Below are positions 24,599 through 32,877 of a stretch of 64,000 nucleotides of DNA, piece after piece. Position 1 is the stretch's first letter. Every line of letters begins with the position of its first letter. Origin of the DNA: Hyphomicrobiales bacterium. Lineage in GTDB: Bacteria; Pseudomonadota; Alphaproteobacteria; Rhizobiales; Rhizobiaceae. The stretch covers positions 1-64,000 of the forward strand of contig PAPH01000060.1 of the NCBI GenBank assembly GCA_002709005.1, in the 5' to 3' direction. The notes below the pieces were generated by a model. It had not been told where the DNA came from. It saw only the letters and a list, made by a program, of their open reading frames with translations, and searched no databases. A program made the translations under genes and the position numbers.

Positions 24599-26479
24599 AT
24601 GATCACGCTCAACGACATTTCCGCCCGCATCGCCGGCCGCCTGCTCATCGAGAACGCCACCCTCTCCCTGCCGCAAGGCGCGAAGGTGGGGTTCGTCGGG
24701 CGCAACGGCGCGGGCAAGTCGACGCTGTTCCGTATCATCACCGGCGAGATGGCGTCCGAAACGGGAACCGTCTCGATCCCGAAGAACACCCGCATCGGCC
24801 AGGTGGCGCAGGAAGCCCCGTCCGAGGAAACAGCGCTGATCGATATCGTTCTTCGGGCAGATACCGAACGCGCCTCGCTGATGGCTGAGGCCGAGACGGC
24901 CACCGATCCGCACAGAATCGCGGAAATCCAGACGCGGCTCGTCGACATCGACGCGCACTCGGCGGAAGCACGGGCCGCTTCCATCCTCGCAGGCCTTGGC
25001 TTCGACGAGACGGCACAGAAACGCCCGGCCTCCAGCTTTTCGGGCGGCTGGCGCATGCGCGTGGCGCTTGCGTCGGTGCTGTTCTCCGCGCCAGACCTCC
25101 TGCTTCTCGACGAGCCGACCAACTATCTCGACCTCGAAGGTACGCTTTGGCTCGAGGAATATATCCGCCGCTATCCCTATTCGGTGATCATCATCAGCCA
25201 CGACCGCGACCTCTTGAACACCGCGGCCAACATGATCGTTCATCTCGACCAGCGGAAGCTGACGCTCTATCGCGGCAATTTCGACCAGTTCGAGCGGCAG
25301 AAGGCCGAGCGAGACATGCTGCAGATGAAGGCGCGCGAGAAGAACCTCGCCAAGCGCAAGCACATGGAGGCCTTCGTCGAACGCTTCCGCGCCAAGGCCT
25401 CCAAGGCCCGGCAGGCCCAGTCGCGGCTCAAGGCGCTCGAGCGCATGGGCACGGTCGATGCGGTGATCGAGAGTTCGGTCAGCGGCTTTTCCTTTCCGGC
25501 GCCGGAAAAAGCGGCCTCCTCCCCCATCATCGCCATCCGCGAGGGAGCGGTCGGCTATACGCCCGGCCAGCCGGTTCTCAGCAAGCTCGACATTCGCATC
25601 GACGCGGACGACCGCATCGCGCTGCTGGGCTCCAACGGCAACGGCAAATCGACCTTCGCCAAGATGATCGCCGGGCGGCTGGAGGCCGAAAGCGGTACCG
25701 TCAAGCTTGCGCCGCAGCTCAAGGTCGGCTTCTTCGCCCAGCACCAGCTCGATGACCTGCGCCCCGATGAAAGCGCGGTCGCCCATGTGCGGGCGCTGAT
25801 GCCGGAAGCCGCCGAGGCCAAGGTTCGCGCCCGCGTCGCCCGCATGGGACTGACGACGGAAAAGATGGATACGCCGGCCAAGGATCTTTCGGGCGGCGAG
25901 AAGGCCCGGCTCCTCATGGGATTGTCGACCTTCGACAATCCCAACCTCATCATCCTCGACGAGCCGACCAACCACCTCGATATCGACAGCCGCGCGGCCC
26001 TTATCGCGGCGCTCAACGATTTTCCCGGCGCGGTGATTCTCATTTCCCACGACCGTCACCTGATTGAAGCGACGGTCGATCGCCTGTGGATAGTCCGCGA
26101 CGGAACGGTGAGCGATTTCGACGGCGACCTCGAGGACTACCGGCAGGATATCGTCTCCGGCGGCAAGAGCCGCTCGAAGCAGGACAACGGCGAAAACGCT
26201 TCGAAGTCCGACAAGCGGCGCGAGGCAGCAGACAAGCGTTCGGCGAATGCGGCGCTGAAGAAAAAGATCAACGATCTCGAATCCTTGACCGAGAAACTTA
26301 GCAAGCAGATTCAGGCGCTTGATGCTGAACTTTCGGATCCGGACATGCGGGAGAATGCGGCATGGAAGGTGGCGCAGCTTTCCAAGAAACGCGCCGACAG
26401 GGCGAGCGAACTCAAGCGCACAGAAGAAGAATGGCTCTCGCTTTCAGCCCAATACGAGGCGGCGGTCACGGCGGGCTGA
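24599..26479 (+). CDS. ABC-F family ATPase
   Basis: The 626-residue protein has two ABC domains in tandem and no membrane segments. Domain 1 has Walker A GRNGAGKST, signature SFSGGWRMR and Walker B LLLLDEPTNYLD. Domain 2 has SNGNGKST, LSGGEKARLLM and LIILDEPTNHLD. The interdomain linker is charged and helical (ERQKAERDMLQMKAREKNLAKRKHMEAF), the P-site tRNA interaction motif of ABC-F proteins. The C-terminal coiled coil (KKKINDLESLTEKLSKQIQALDAEL) is of the Uup/YheS type. These proteins act on ribosomes, and some resolve stalling. The exact paralogue (Uup- or YheS-like) is not settled. Confidence 0.92.
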   Translation: MITLNDISARIAGRLLIENATLSLPQGAKVGFVGRNGAGKSTLFRIITGEMASETGTVSIPKNTRIGQVAQEAPSEETALIDIVLRADTERASLMAEAETATDPHRIAEIQTRLVDIDAHSAEARAASILAGLGFDETAQKRPASSFSGGWRMRVALASVLFSAPDLLLLDEPTNYLDLEGTLWLEEYIRRYPYSVIIISHDRDLLNTAANMIVHLDQRKLTLYRGNFDQFERQKAERDMLQMKAREKNLAKRKHMEAFVERFRAKASKARQAQSRLKALERMGTVDAVIESSVSGFSFPAPEKAASSPIIAIREGAVGYTPGQPVLSKLDIRIDADDRIALLGSNGNGKSTFAKMIAGRLEAESGTVKLAPQLKVGFFAQHQLDDLRPDESAVAHVRALMPEAAEAKVRARVARMGLTTEKMDTPAKDLSGGEKARLLMGLSTFDNPNLIILDEPTNHLDIDSRAALIAALNDFPGAVILISHDRHLIEATVDRLWIVRDGTVSDFDGDLEDYRQDIVSGGKSRSKQDNGENASKSDKRREAADKRSANAALKKKINDLESLTEKLSKQIQALDAELSDPDMRENAAWKVAQLSKKRADRASELKRTEEEWLSLSAQYEAAVTAG

Positions 26480-26561
26480 GCTTCTCGCGCATGCTCCAGA
26501 CATCCCGGCCCGGAGCGGTGGCCCGGGAACGGCGGAAATCCCGACTGGCGCATATTTGACA

Positions 26562-26598
26562 CGCCGGGCCGAAAAAGCCCGCCACTTCCGGCCCGGCG
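26562..26598. repeat. 9-bp inverted repeat in an intergenic region
   Basis: CGCCGGGCC (26562-26570) and GGCCCGGCG (26590-26598) are perfect complements around a 19-base loop, 83 bases after the ABC-F stop. There is no T tract, so a canonical terminator is unlikely. It may be a hairpin at the transcript end. Confidence 0.4.
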
Positions 26599-26679
26599 AC
26601 CTATCATTTTCAGACAAGTTTCGTAGCCTACCCTTGTGCCTTGGGAGGAGAACCCGGGGAACAAAAATGGGGACAGCAT

Positions 26680-27249
26680 ATGAAGGGTGTAAAAATGGGC
26701 GCCACGGCTTCGGCCCTGGCGATCGCGGCTTCGTGCCTTGGGTGGGGACCCGCAAGCGCTGAAGTCACGCAGGTCATCAATCACTACGATGTCGGCGGCG
26801 CCGATATCGAGGGATTGAAAAACAGCATCCGTCGCGGCGGACCGCTCGGCGGACGGGCCTTCGGCCTGACAAACGTGGTCATCGAACCGGCCTTCGCCTA
26901 CGCCTCCGACGGCGTGAACTGCAAAACCGCAAAGGTCCGCGTCAATCTCGACATCAACATGACCTTGCCGCAGTGGCGGGAGGCCATCCCCGTTCCGGCA
27001 TCGATGTCAGGACAATGGGAAACGCTCGAGGACACCGTCCGCGAGCACGAGATGACGCACGTAAAGATCGCGGAGGAATTCGCGGACCGGATCGAATACG
27101 TCATCCGGCACGCGAGCTCGGAGAACGGGTGCGAGGCTCTGAACGCCGCTCTGACGAAGAAGATCAAGGGGCTTCAGATGGCCCACCGCTTCGCGCAGCA
27201 GGCCTTCGACATCGAAGAACGTTCACGGCTCAGGTCGCTCCTGCCCTAG
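26680..27249 (+). CDS. secreted DUF922 family putative zinc protease
   Basis: The 189-residue protein starts at ATG 26680 after GGGGACA; an in-frame TTG at 26641 would break the signal peptide. A signal sequence (GATASALAIAASCLGWGPASA) ends near residue 27. The mature domain has NHYDVGGADIEGLKNSI and VRVNLDINMTLPQWR, then the zinc-binding HExxH at 123-127 (REHEMTHVKIAEEFADRIE). This order is that of DUF922, a predicted secreted metalloprotease family. Cys81 and a later cysteine (ENGCEAL) may pair. No inhibitor or substrate gene is adjacent. Confidence 0.85.
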   Translation: MKGVKMGATASALAIAASCLGWGPASAEVTQVINHYDVGGADIEGLKNSIRRGGPLGGRAFGLTNVVIEPAFAYASDGVNCKTAKVRVNLDINMTLPQWREAIPVPASMSGQWETLEDTVREHEMTHVKIAEEFADRIEYVIRHASSENGCEALNAALTKKIKGLQMAHRFAQQAFDIEERSRLRSLLP

Positions 27250-27299
27250 GCAGAGCGTCCAGATTCTCCCGGCGACCTGCTCGCGGGAAAGCGAGATCC

Positions 27300-27488
27300 C
27301 TAGTCGTCGTCGGCGACCGGGCCCTTGCCGTTCGCTGCCTCGGCGCGCTCCTCGACGCGGTCTGCGCCCTTGCGCTTGTCCCGGCCGACCTTCTGTTCAA
27401 AAGCGCGCTCACGCTTGAGCGCCTCTTTTTCAAGTCCCTCCCCGGCCTTGGCCGCATGGCAGACTTTCATTGTTTGGGAAGATTCCAT
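27300..27488 (-). CDS. small hydrophilic protein of unknown function
   Basis: This 62-residue, highly charged, helix-prone protein (AGEGLEKEALKRERAFEQK; RVEERAEAANGKGPVADDD) has one cysteine (KVCHAAK). A perfect AGGAGG stands just upstream of the ATG. A candidate EcfG (general stress sigma) promoter begins about 55 bases upstream. A 6-bp hairpin (27499-27513, TAAGGG/CCCTTA on the plus strand) abuts the ribosome site. No family was recognised. The combination suggests a genuine small stress-induced gene. It is convergent with the DUF922 gene, with a 50-base gap between stops. Confidence 0.75.
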   Translation of the reverse strand: MESSQTMKVCHAAKAGEGLEKEALKRERAFEQKVGRDKRKGADRVEERAEAANGKGPVADDD

Positions 27489-27519
27489 TGGTTCCTCCTA
27501 AGGGTTGCCCTTAAGAAGC

Positions 27520-27544
27520 TACGCACGGAGAGCGGAATAGTTCC
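27520..27544 (-). promoter_or_regulatory. candidate EcfG-type general stress promoter
   Basis: On the minus strand, GGAAC (27544-27540) and CGTA (27523-27520) are separated by 16 bases. The alphaproteobacterial EcfG consensus is GGAAC-N16/17-CGTT, so only the last base differs. It lies 32 bases upstream of the small-protein ATG. Confidence 0.55.
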
Positions 27545-27580
27545 AATTGCTGCGCAGTTTTCCAGCTTTTCACGCGAATT

Positions 27581-28846
27581 TCATCGACCGGGCTGCCACC
27601 CCACGTGAATGGGCCGCGCCGTTTCCCCCCGTTGGGCGGCGCCGTTGAACGGGCGCTCAGCCAAGCGATAGGGCTCGATCCTCCAAAGCGGGGTATCGAC
27701 GATCATCGAGTTGGCCACCATAACGATGCGGCTTACCCCCTCGGTCGTGGAATTGTAGACGACATCGCGGTTCGGCAGATAGATGACGCCCGAAAGGGTC
27801 TCTCCGGCCGAAGCGTTGAAGAATATCGTACGCTTGTCGGCGTTGTTGAGAGCATCCGACGTCTCCTCGAACATCAGTATTCCGGCATAAGGGCCGGAGG
27901 CCGGCGCGGATGCGGTCATGGATGCGCTGCCGGCGATGCAGATTTCGCTGTGAACGTCGGGATAGTAGAAGGTCACCCCCTCGGCCTTAATCCGCGCGCC
28001 GCTGTCGATCATCATCATGCCGCTGATGATGTGTAGGCCCGGCGCGAACACGACGCTTCGGGCCTGCGGCATCCTCACGTCGCAATGCATTCCGGCCGCC
28101 AGAACCACCACTTCCCCACTCACGAGCCCCGCCGTAGCGCAGGTCTCGGGCAGTTCGGGCTTCGGAAGAAGGCCGCGGAGCGGGTCGAAACCGACTGCGC
28201 AGCCGGTCCGCAGATTGGCGACAGTGCCGACTTCGGCAACACCATCCTGTCCGCGAACGCAGAATTCGGCGATATCGAGACGAGCGTCGGAATGAACCAC
28301 GAAAGCGGGCGAAGCCGCGGAAGCCACCTCAATTCCACACCGCTCCGCGCTGATCAGTGCTTTCGGATTGACCAGAAGAGCCTGCTTCTTCGTCCCCAGC
28401 AGATAGATGCATGACGCCGGGTGGCCCGAGCGTGCGGCGAGGCCGGCCGGAGCCGGAACCCGGGTATCGAGATCGAACCCGGTTCGGCCCGTGAGCATGA
28501 GTACGACGGAGGCTATATCCAGCCGATAGGTGCCGACGAGTTCTCCGTCGGGCCCGGAGGTCAGTTGGAAATTGTCGGGCTCGAACCGGTCCGCTGTGTC
28601 GGAAAGATAGGTTGCGGCGGAGCGGAACTGCTCGGCCTCGCCGGTCTCCCTCGTGGCAAACATGAGGGCCGTATCCAGGTCACGCTGCATGTCGTGGCGG
28701 CAGTGGATTGCGTGGGCGACATCACAGATGCCGCCGACGATCAAGATGAGTGTGAGAAGGGTCAATGCGGCGAACGGGCTGAAACGCCCCGAGATTTTCG
28801 AAGGGAATGCCCGTTTCCTGGCGAAGCCGTTCCGCTTCCCTCGCAT
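27581..28846 (-). CDS. TadG-like pilus-assembly/Flp-associated membrane protein
   Basis: The 421-residue protein starts at ATG 28846 after GGAAGGGA; a GTG at 28867 is also in frame. A basic N-terminus is followed by one transmembrane helix (SPFAALTLLTLILIVGGICDVA) and CRHDMQRDLDTALMFATRETGE. This is the TadE/TadG-type pseudopilin layout, where one helix anchors a large periplasmic domain. The rest is beta-rich and contains about eight cysteines (ASCIYLL, AERCGIE, EFCVRG, RTGCAVG, ETCATAG, MHCDVR, EICIAG). No other tad or pilin gene is nearby, so it is an orphan member. Function unknown. Confidence 0.75.
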   Translation of the reverse strand: MRGKRNGFARKRAFPSKISGRFSPFAALTLLTLILIVGGICDVAHAIHCRHDMQRDLDTALMFATRETGEAEQFRSAATYLSDTADRFEPDNFQLTSGPDGELVGTYRLDIASVVLMLTGRTGFDLDTRVPAPAGLAARSGHPASCIYLLGTKKQALLVNPKALISAERCGIEVASAASPAFVVHSDARLDIAEFCVRGQDGVAEVGTVANLRTGCAVGFDPLRGLLPKPELPETCATAGLVSGEVVVLAAGMHCDVRMPQARSVVFAPGLHIISGMMMIDSGARIKAEGVTFYYPDVHSEICIAGSASMTASAPASGPYAGILMFEETSDALNNADKRTIFFNASAGETLSGVIYLPNRDVVYNSTTEGVSRIVMVANSMIVDTPLWRIEPYRLAERPFNGAAQRGETARPIHVGWQPGR

Positions 28847-29185
28847 CACGCTTCCCTTCCGGACCACAGCATCGCGGCAAGATAAGCAATTTCACGTAAA
28901 AAGGGCTTAACCGGCGCCCCCTCAAATAATCCCCCCGACCTCGTGGGGGCAGATACACACCACCTTGAAGGAGGGCCGCGGTCTCGAGAACATTTTCACG
29001 TTTTCGTCTGGCCGTTAGAAATTCGATTAACACTCGGTATCTATACTGATGCCCAGAACAGTTATGCCATCTTACCGATGCGGATGCCCAGACATGACTA
29101 TTGCGCCCGGCCAGCGCACGACGGAATTCCTGCAACGTTCCGATCGTGATCGACTTCTCCTCCGCTCCGTCACAACCCGTCACGG
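28847..29185. other. intergenic region, divergent TadG-like and GGDEF-EAL genes
   Basis: This region holds two divergent promoters. A hairpin CCCCC-GACCTCGT-GGGGG occurs near 28934-28951. AT-rich segments around 28880-28900 (AAGCAATTTCACG) and 29020-29050 (GATTAACACTCGGTATCTATACTG) are plausible promoter sites for the two directions. Short ORFs in the region lack ribosome sites and were not accepted. Confidence 0.4.
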
Positions 29186-31750
29186 ATGTCGATGACAGCC
29201 AAGCCTTCCGCCCATGCCTTTGCGCTCGAGCAGGTTGAGCTCGAGAACGACGCAGCTCTCGCCGCTCTCTTCAACAGCAAGGCGATCGGCTTGTTCGTTC
29301 TCGACGAGCACGCACGCGTCCTCGACGTAAGCGCCGGGCTGTGCCAGCTCATCGGCTATTCATCGAGCGAGCTCATCGGCACCGACGGAACCGCTATCCT
29401 GCATCCGGAAGACCGCGCCACCGCCAAGCTCCAGCTTCTGGCGCTCGATGACGAGCGCAAATCGGCGCGCGCGGTGGAACGCCGGCTGATTCACCGGGAC
29501 GGAACCTTGCTCTGGGTGCTTTTCTCCATTGCCAGGGTCGGATCCATCACCAGCACGGGCCGGCCGGGCTATGTCTGCCAGGTCACCGCGATCGGCAAGC
29601 AGAAGCGGGCCGAAAGAGCGGCCGAGGAAGCTCTCCACCGCTGGACCTTCGCGCTTGAAAATGCCGGTCAGGGCATGTGGGACTACGATATCGAGAACGA
29701 TCGATGGTCGTTCTCGAAAGCGTGGAAGCAGATGCGGGGGGTCGACGAGCACGAAATAGCCGAGGTCATCACCCACCGGTGGCTCGACAAGATTCATCCC
29801 GACGACCGGAACCATGTCGCGGACCTGTTTTCCAAACAAAGATCGGGAGAAGTCGACGAGGTCGCCTACGAATATCGCCATCTAGGCGAAGGCGGCAAAT
29901 GGATATGGATCATGGTGCGCGGCCGTTGCATCGACCGCAACGAGGACGGGACGCCGAAATTCATCATCGGCACCGATACCGACATCACGGCACTCAAGCA
30001 GAGCGAGCAGACCTATCTCGAACTCAGCGAGCGTCTGGAACTCGCACTTTCCACCTCCCGCATCGGGGTCTGGGAAACGGATCTCAAGTCCCTTTGTCCC
30101 ATCTGGGATGCGCGGACCTGCGAGATATTCGGCTGCCGCCCGGAAGATTTCGACGATCCCTCCTCCGCCTGGCCGAGCCTGATCCATCCCGAGGACCGGG
30201 AGGCGGCACTGGCGATCGCCGAGGCAGGGGTAGCGACCAGAACGGACTACGAATGCGAGTACCGTGTGGTCCGGCCCGACGGCGATATCCGCCGGCTGCG
30301 CAGCCGGGCGAGTTTTTCCCTCGTTGAGGGCGGCGTCTGGAAGATGATCGGCGTCAACTGGGACATCACCGAGGAAGTGGAACGCGCCGAGGCGCTTGAT
30401 CGTGCAAAGCGGCTGGCCGAACAGCGCAATGCCGAACTGGAGACGGCGCGGGCGACGATGGAACACGCCTCGCTCCACGATGCGCTGACGGGTCTGGCCA
30501 ACAGGCGCTATCTCGACCAGTTGCTGGATTCACTGTCGGATTCGGCGGGCATGTGCCGCAACCTGACGATCCTGCACGTCGACCTCGACCGCTTCAAGCA
30601 GATCAACGACACGCGCGGCCATGCGGCGGGCGATACGCTGCTGGTGCACATGGCCGACATGCTCAGCGCCATCGTCGGCCCCCGCCACACCGTCGCACGC
30701 ATCGGCGGCGACGAATTCGTCGTGGTGCTCTCGCCCTCCCCCGGTTTCGACCGCCTGCACAACATGATCGAGGAGATCATCCACCGCAGCAACGTGCCGA
30801 TCTACTGGTGCGGCCAGGAGTGCCGGACGTCGGCCAGCATCGGCGTGGCGATCGCCGACGGCAAGACGGATGCGCGCAAATTGCTGATCAATGCGGACCT
30901 GGCGCTCTACCGGGCGAAGAACCTGGGCCGCAACCAGGCCACTTTCTTCGACGCGCGGATGCAGTCGGAGATCATCGCCCACAAACAGTGCGGTGACGAC
31001 ATCATCAAGGGCCTCGCCCAGGGCGCTTTCTTCCCCTTCTATCAACCGCAATTCTGCGCTCGCTCGCTCGACATCATCGGTGCCGAGGCGCTGGTGCGCT
31101 GGCGGCACCCCGAAGGGATGCGCTCGCCCGCCCATTTCCTGAGCATCGCCCAGGATCTCAACGTGATGCAGGATATCGACCGGGCGGTGCTTGAAACCGT
31201 GTTGCGCGATCTCAGGCGCTGGGACCGGACCGGCACGGCCATTCCCAAGATTTCCGTCAACGTTTCCGCCAGCCGGCTTGCCGAAAACGCGTTGATCGAG
31301 ACGATATCACGCAACGAATGGGCGCGGGGCCGGATCGCTGTCGAACTGCTCGAATCCATCTTTCTCGACGACAGCGACCCGGTCTACGATCAGCAGATCG
31401 CCAAGCTGAAGCAGGAAGGCGTGGATATCGCGATCGACGATTTCGGCACCGGCCACGCCTCGATCATCTCCATGCTCAAGCTCAGCCCGTACCGGTTGAA
31501 GATCGACCGGCAGCTCATCGCCCCGATCGCCGAAAGTGCTGCGCAACGGGGCCTGATCAAGTCGATTATCGACATTGGAAAGTCGCAAGGCATCCAGGTC
31601 TGCGCCGAGGGCGTGGAAACGCAGGCGCATATGGAGATCCTGCGCGATCTCGGCTGCGACTGCCTTCAGGGCTTTTATTTCGGCCGGCCAATGGCCGCGT
31701 CCGAACTGGCGGAATTCATCACGCAGGAAAAGTGGCGGACGCCGGGCTGA
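29186..31750 (+). CDS. PAS-PAS-PAS-GGDEF-EAL cyclic-di-GMP signalling protein
   Basis: The 854-residue soluble protein has three PAS-type sensor domains (about 26-140, 145-275 and 280-400), each ending in a PAC-like segment such as TGRPGYVCQVTAIGKQKRAE. The diguanylate cyclase domain has an intact active site GGDEF (507-511). The phosphodiesterase domain has EAL at 634-636 and the DDFGTGHASI loop. No RxxD inhibitory site precedes GGDEF. Both catalytic motifs are intact, so net activity on c-di-GMP cannot be predicted; output may depend on the PAS ligand. No membrane helix is seen. Two in-frame ATGs are possible at 29186 and 29192. Confidence 0.93.
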   Translation: MSMTAKPSAHAFALEQVELENDAALAALFNSKAIGLFVLDEHARVLDVSAGLCQLIGYSSSELIGTDGTAILHPEDRATAKLQLLALDDERKSARAVERRLIHRDGTLLWVLFSIARVGSITSTGRPGYVCQVTAIGKQKRAERAAEEALHRWTFALENAGQGMWDYDIENDRWSFSKAWKQMRGVDEHEIAEVITHRWLDKIHPDDRNHVADLFSKQRSGEVDEVAYEYRHLGEGGKWIWIMVRGRCIDRNEDGTPKFIIGTDTDITALKQSEQTYLELSERLELALSTSRIGVWETDLKSLCPIWDARTCEIFGCRPEDFDDPSSAWPSLIHPEDREAALAIAEAGVATRTDYECEYRVVRPDGDIRRLRSRASFSLVEGGVWKMIGVNWDITEEVERAEALDRAKRLAEQRNAELETARATMEHASLHDALTGLANRRYLDQLLDSLSDSAGMCRNLTILHVDLDRFKQINDTRGHAAGDTLLVHMADMLSAIVGPRHTVARIGGDEFVVVLSPSPGFDRLHNMIEEIIHRSNVPIYWCGQECRTSASIGVAIADGKTDARKLLINADLALYRAKNLGRNQATFFDARMQSEIIAHKQCGDDIIKGLAQGAFFPFYQPQFCARSLDIIGAEALVRWRHPEGMRSPAHFLSIAQDLNVMQDIDRAVLETVLRDLRRWDRTGTAIPKISVNVSASRLAENALIETISRNEWARGRIAVELLESIFLDDSDPVYDQQIAKLKQEGVDIAIDDFGTGHASIISMLKLSPYRLKIDRQLIAPIAESAAQRGLIKSIIDIGKSQGIQVCAEGVETQAHMEILRDLGCDCLQGFYFGRPMAASELAEFITQEKWRTPG

Positions 31751-31781
31751 GGTCCGCGAGTTCTGTCGAGCGGGCCTGATC

Positions 31782-32387
31782 TCAACGGCCCCATTTGTGC
31801 GATCGCGGCGGACGCGGATCCGTCCTGGCCGGCTTGCGGCGGCGGAACAGCACGAAAGCCACACCGCCAATCACCAGAAGCAGAAAGCCCGCAGGCGCGA
31901 CCCGATCGTCGGGCACGATCGCTTTCCGTCTGACCGAAAGCACGGCGCTACTCAATTCCGGACCCTCATCGTCGCCGCGCGCCACGAGGACGCGATACGA
32001 ACCCTGTTCCGACGGTTTCAGCAGAAGCACGAGCCGCATTCTTAGCGCCTGTGCGGTGCTAAGCGTCCGCCCGTCGCCGGGAGAGTCCCCGAATTCGAAA
32101 CGGACCTGTTTGCGCTCGATTTCGCTGCCGCCATGCAAGACGGAAACCTCGAAGACGGCCGCTCCCCCTCCCCGGGCAATCGCCTGTTCCGACCGGACGG
32201 CCGACAGATAGAGACCCACCGGCGCGTCCGCCGGTGAAAGTGTCAGCGTCGGTCCGGCCGGTTCGGCGAAACGCGTTTCGAGTGCGTAGCGGCCGATCTC
32301 GACGCCGGAACGGAGATCGATCCAGGCTGAATAGCCGAAAGCGAGCAACGCCCCGAGAAGAGCGACAAGGAGCGCAATCAGGCGCAT
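31782..32387 (-). CDS. predicted membrane protein, function unknown
   Basis: The 201-residue protein has an N-terminal transmembrane helix (LIALLVALLGALLAFGYSAW), a beta-rich central region (about 30-160; LTLSPADAPVGLYLSAVRSEQ...VFEVSVLHGGSEIERKQVRFEFGD) and a C-terminal helix (AGFLLLVIGGVAFVLFRRR) with a basic tail. The central part would lie in the periplasm between two anchors. No family was recognised. It lies 31 bases after holC on the same strand, so it may be the last gene of the pepA-holC transcript. It is convergent with the GGDEF-EAL gene. Confidence 0.7.
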   Translation of the reverse strand: MRLIALLVALLGALLAFGYSAWIDLRSGVEIGRYALETRFAEPAGPTLTLSPADAPVGLYLSAVRSEQAIARGGGAAVFEVSVLHGGSEIERKQVRFEFGDSPGDGRTLSTAQALRMRLVLLLKPSEQGSYRVLVARGDDEGPELSSAVLSVRRKAIVPDDRVAPAGFLLLVIGGVAFVLFRRRKPARTDPRPPRSHKWGR

Positions 32388-32418
32388 GCGGCCGGTGTTC
32401 CCACGCCCGTGAACGCGG

Positions 32419-32877
32419 TCAAGCCTTCCGCTCCCAGCGTCCCTCCGGCGTCTGCTGCCAGTAGGTCAGCGTATGATCGCCGGCCTTCAGTTCCTTCCAC
32501 TGTCCGCGCGCGCGTTCGAGCTGTGCCTGATCGTGACCGTCGAACATCAGGACGAGACGGTCGCAGCCTTCGAGCGAGGGCACATCGGAACCGTCGACGG
32601 CGAAGCGGACGGACGCGCCGTTGGCCGGCGCGCCTGAGAGTGTCAAAAGCACCGGCTGGCGGCCAGATGCCTGGTCATCGTCACCCTGATCGATGCCGTG
32701 CGGGAGAAAACTCTCGTCGCGGTAGGTCCACAGATGGGCGTCGAGCGCGTCGCGGCGCTCGGCGCTTGCGATGTGGACAGACACCTTCCAGCCGCGTTCC
32801 AGACTTTTCTCAAGAAGCGGCGGCAGCGCATCCTCGAGGCGCGATTCCGTCAGATGATAGAACAGCGCCTCCGCCAT
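32419..32877 (-). CDS. holC: DNA polymerase III chi subunit
   Basis: HolC (chi) links the clamp-loader complex to single-stranded-DNA-binding protein. The 152-residue protein begins [32 protein letters not shown] and shows the alphaproteobacterial chi features: LWTYRDESFLPHG and GCDRLVLMFDGHD. The ATG at 32877 shares its A with the pepA stop TGA, so translation is coupled to pepA. The pepA-holC order is usual in Rhizobiales. Confidence 0.9.
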   Translation of the reverse strand: MAEALFYHLTESRLEDALPPLLEKSLERGWKVSVHIASAERRDALDAHLWTYRDESFLPHGIDQGDDDQASGRQPVLLTLSGAPANGASVRFAVDGSDVPSLEGCDRLVLMFDGHDQAQLERARGQWKELKAGDHTLTYWQQTPEGRWERKA

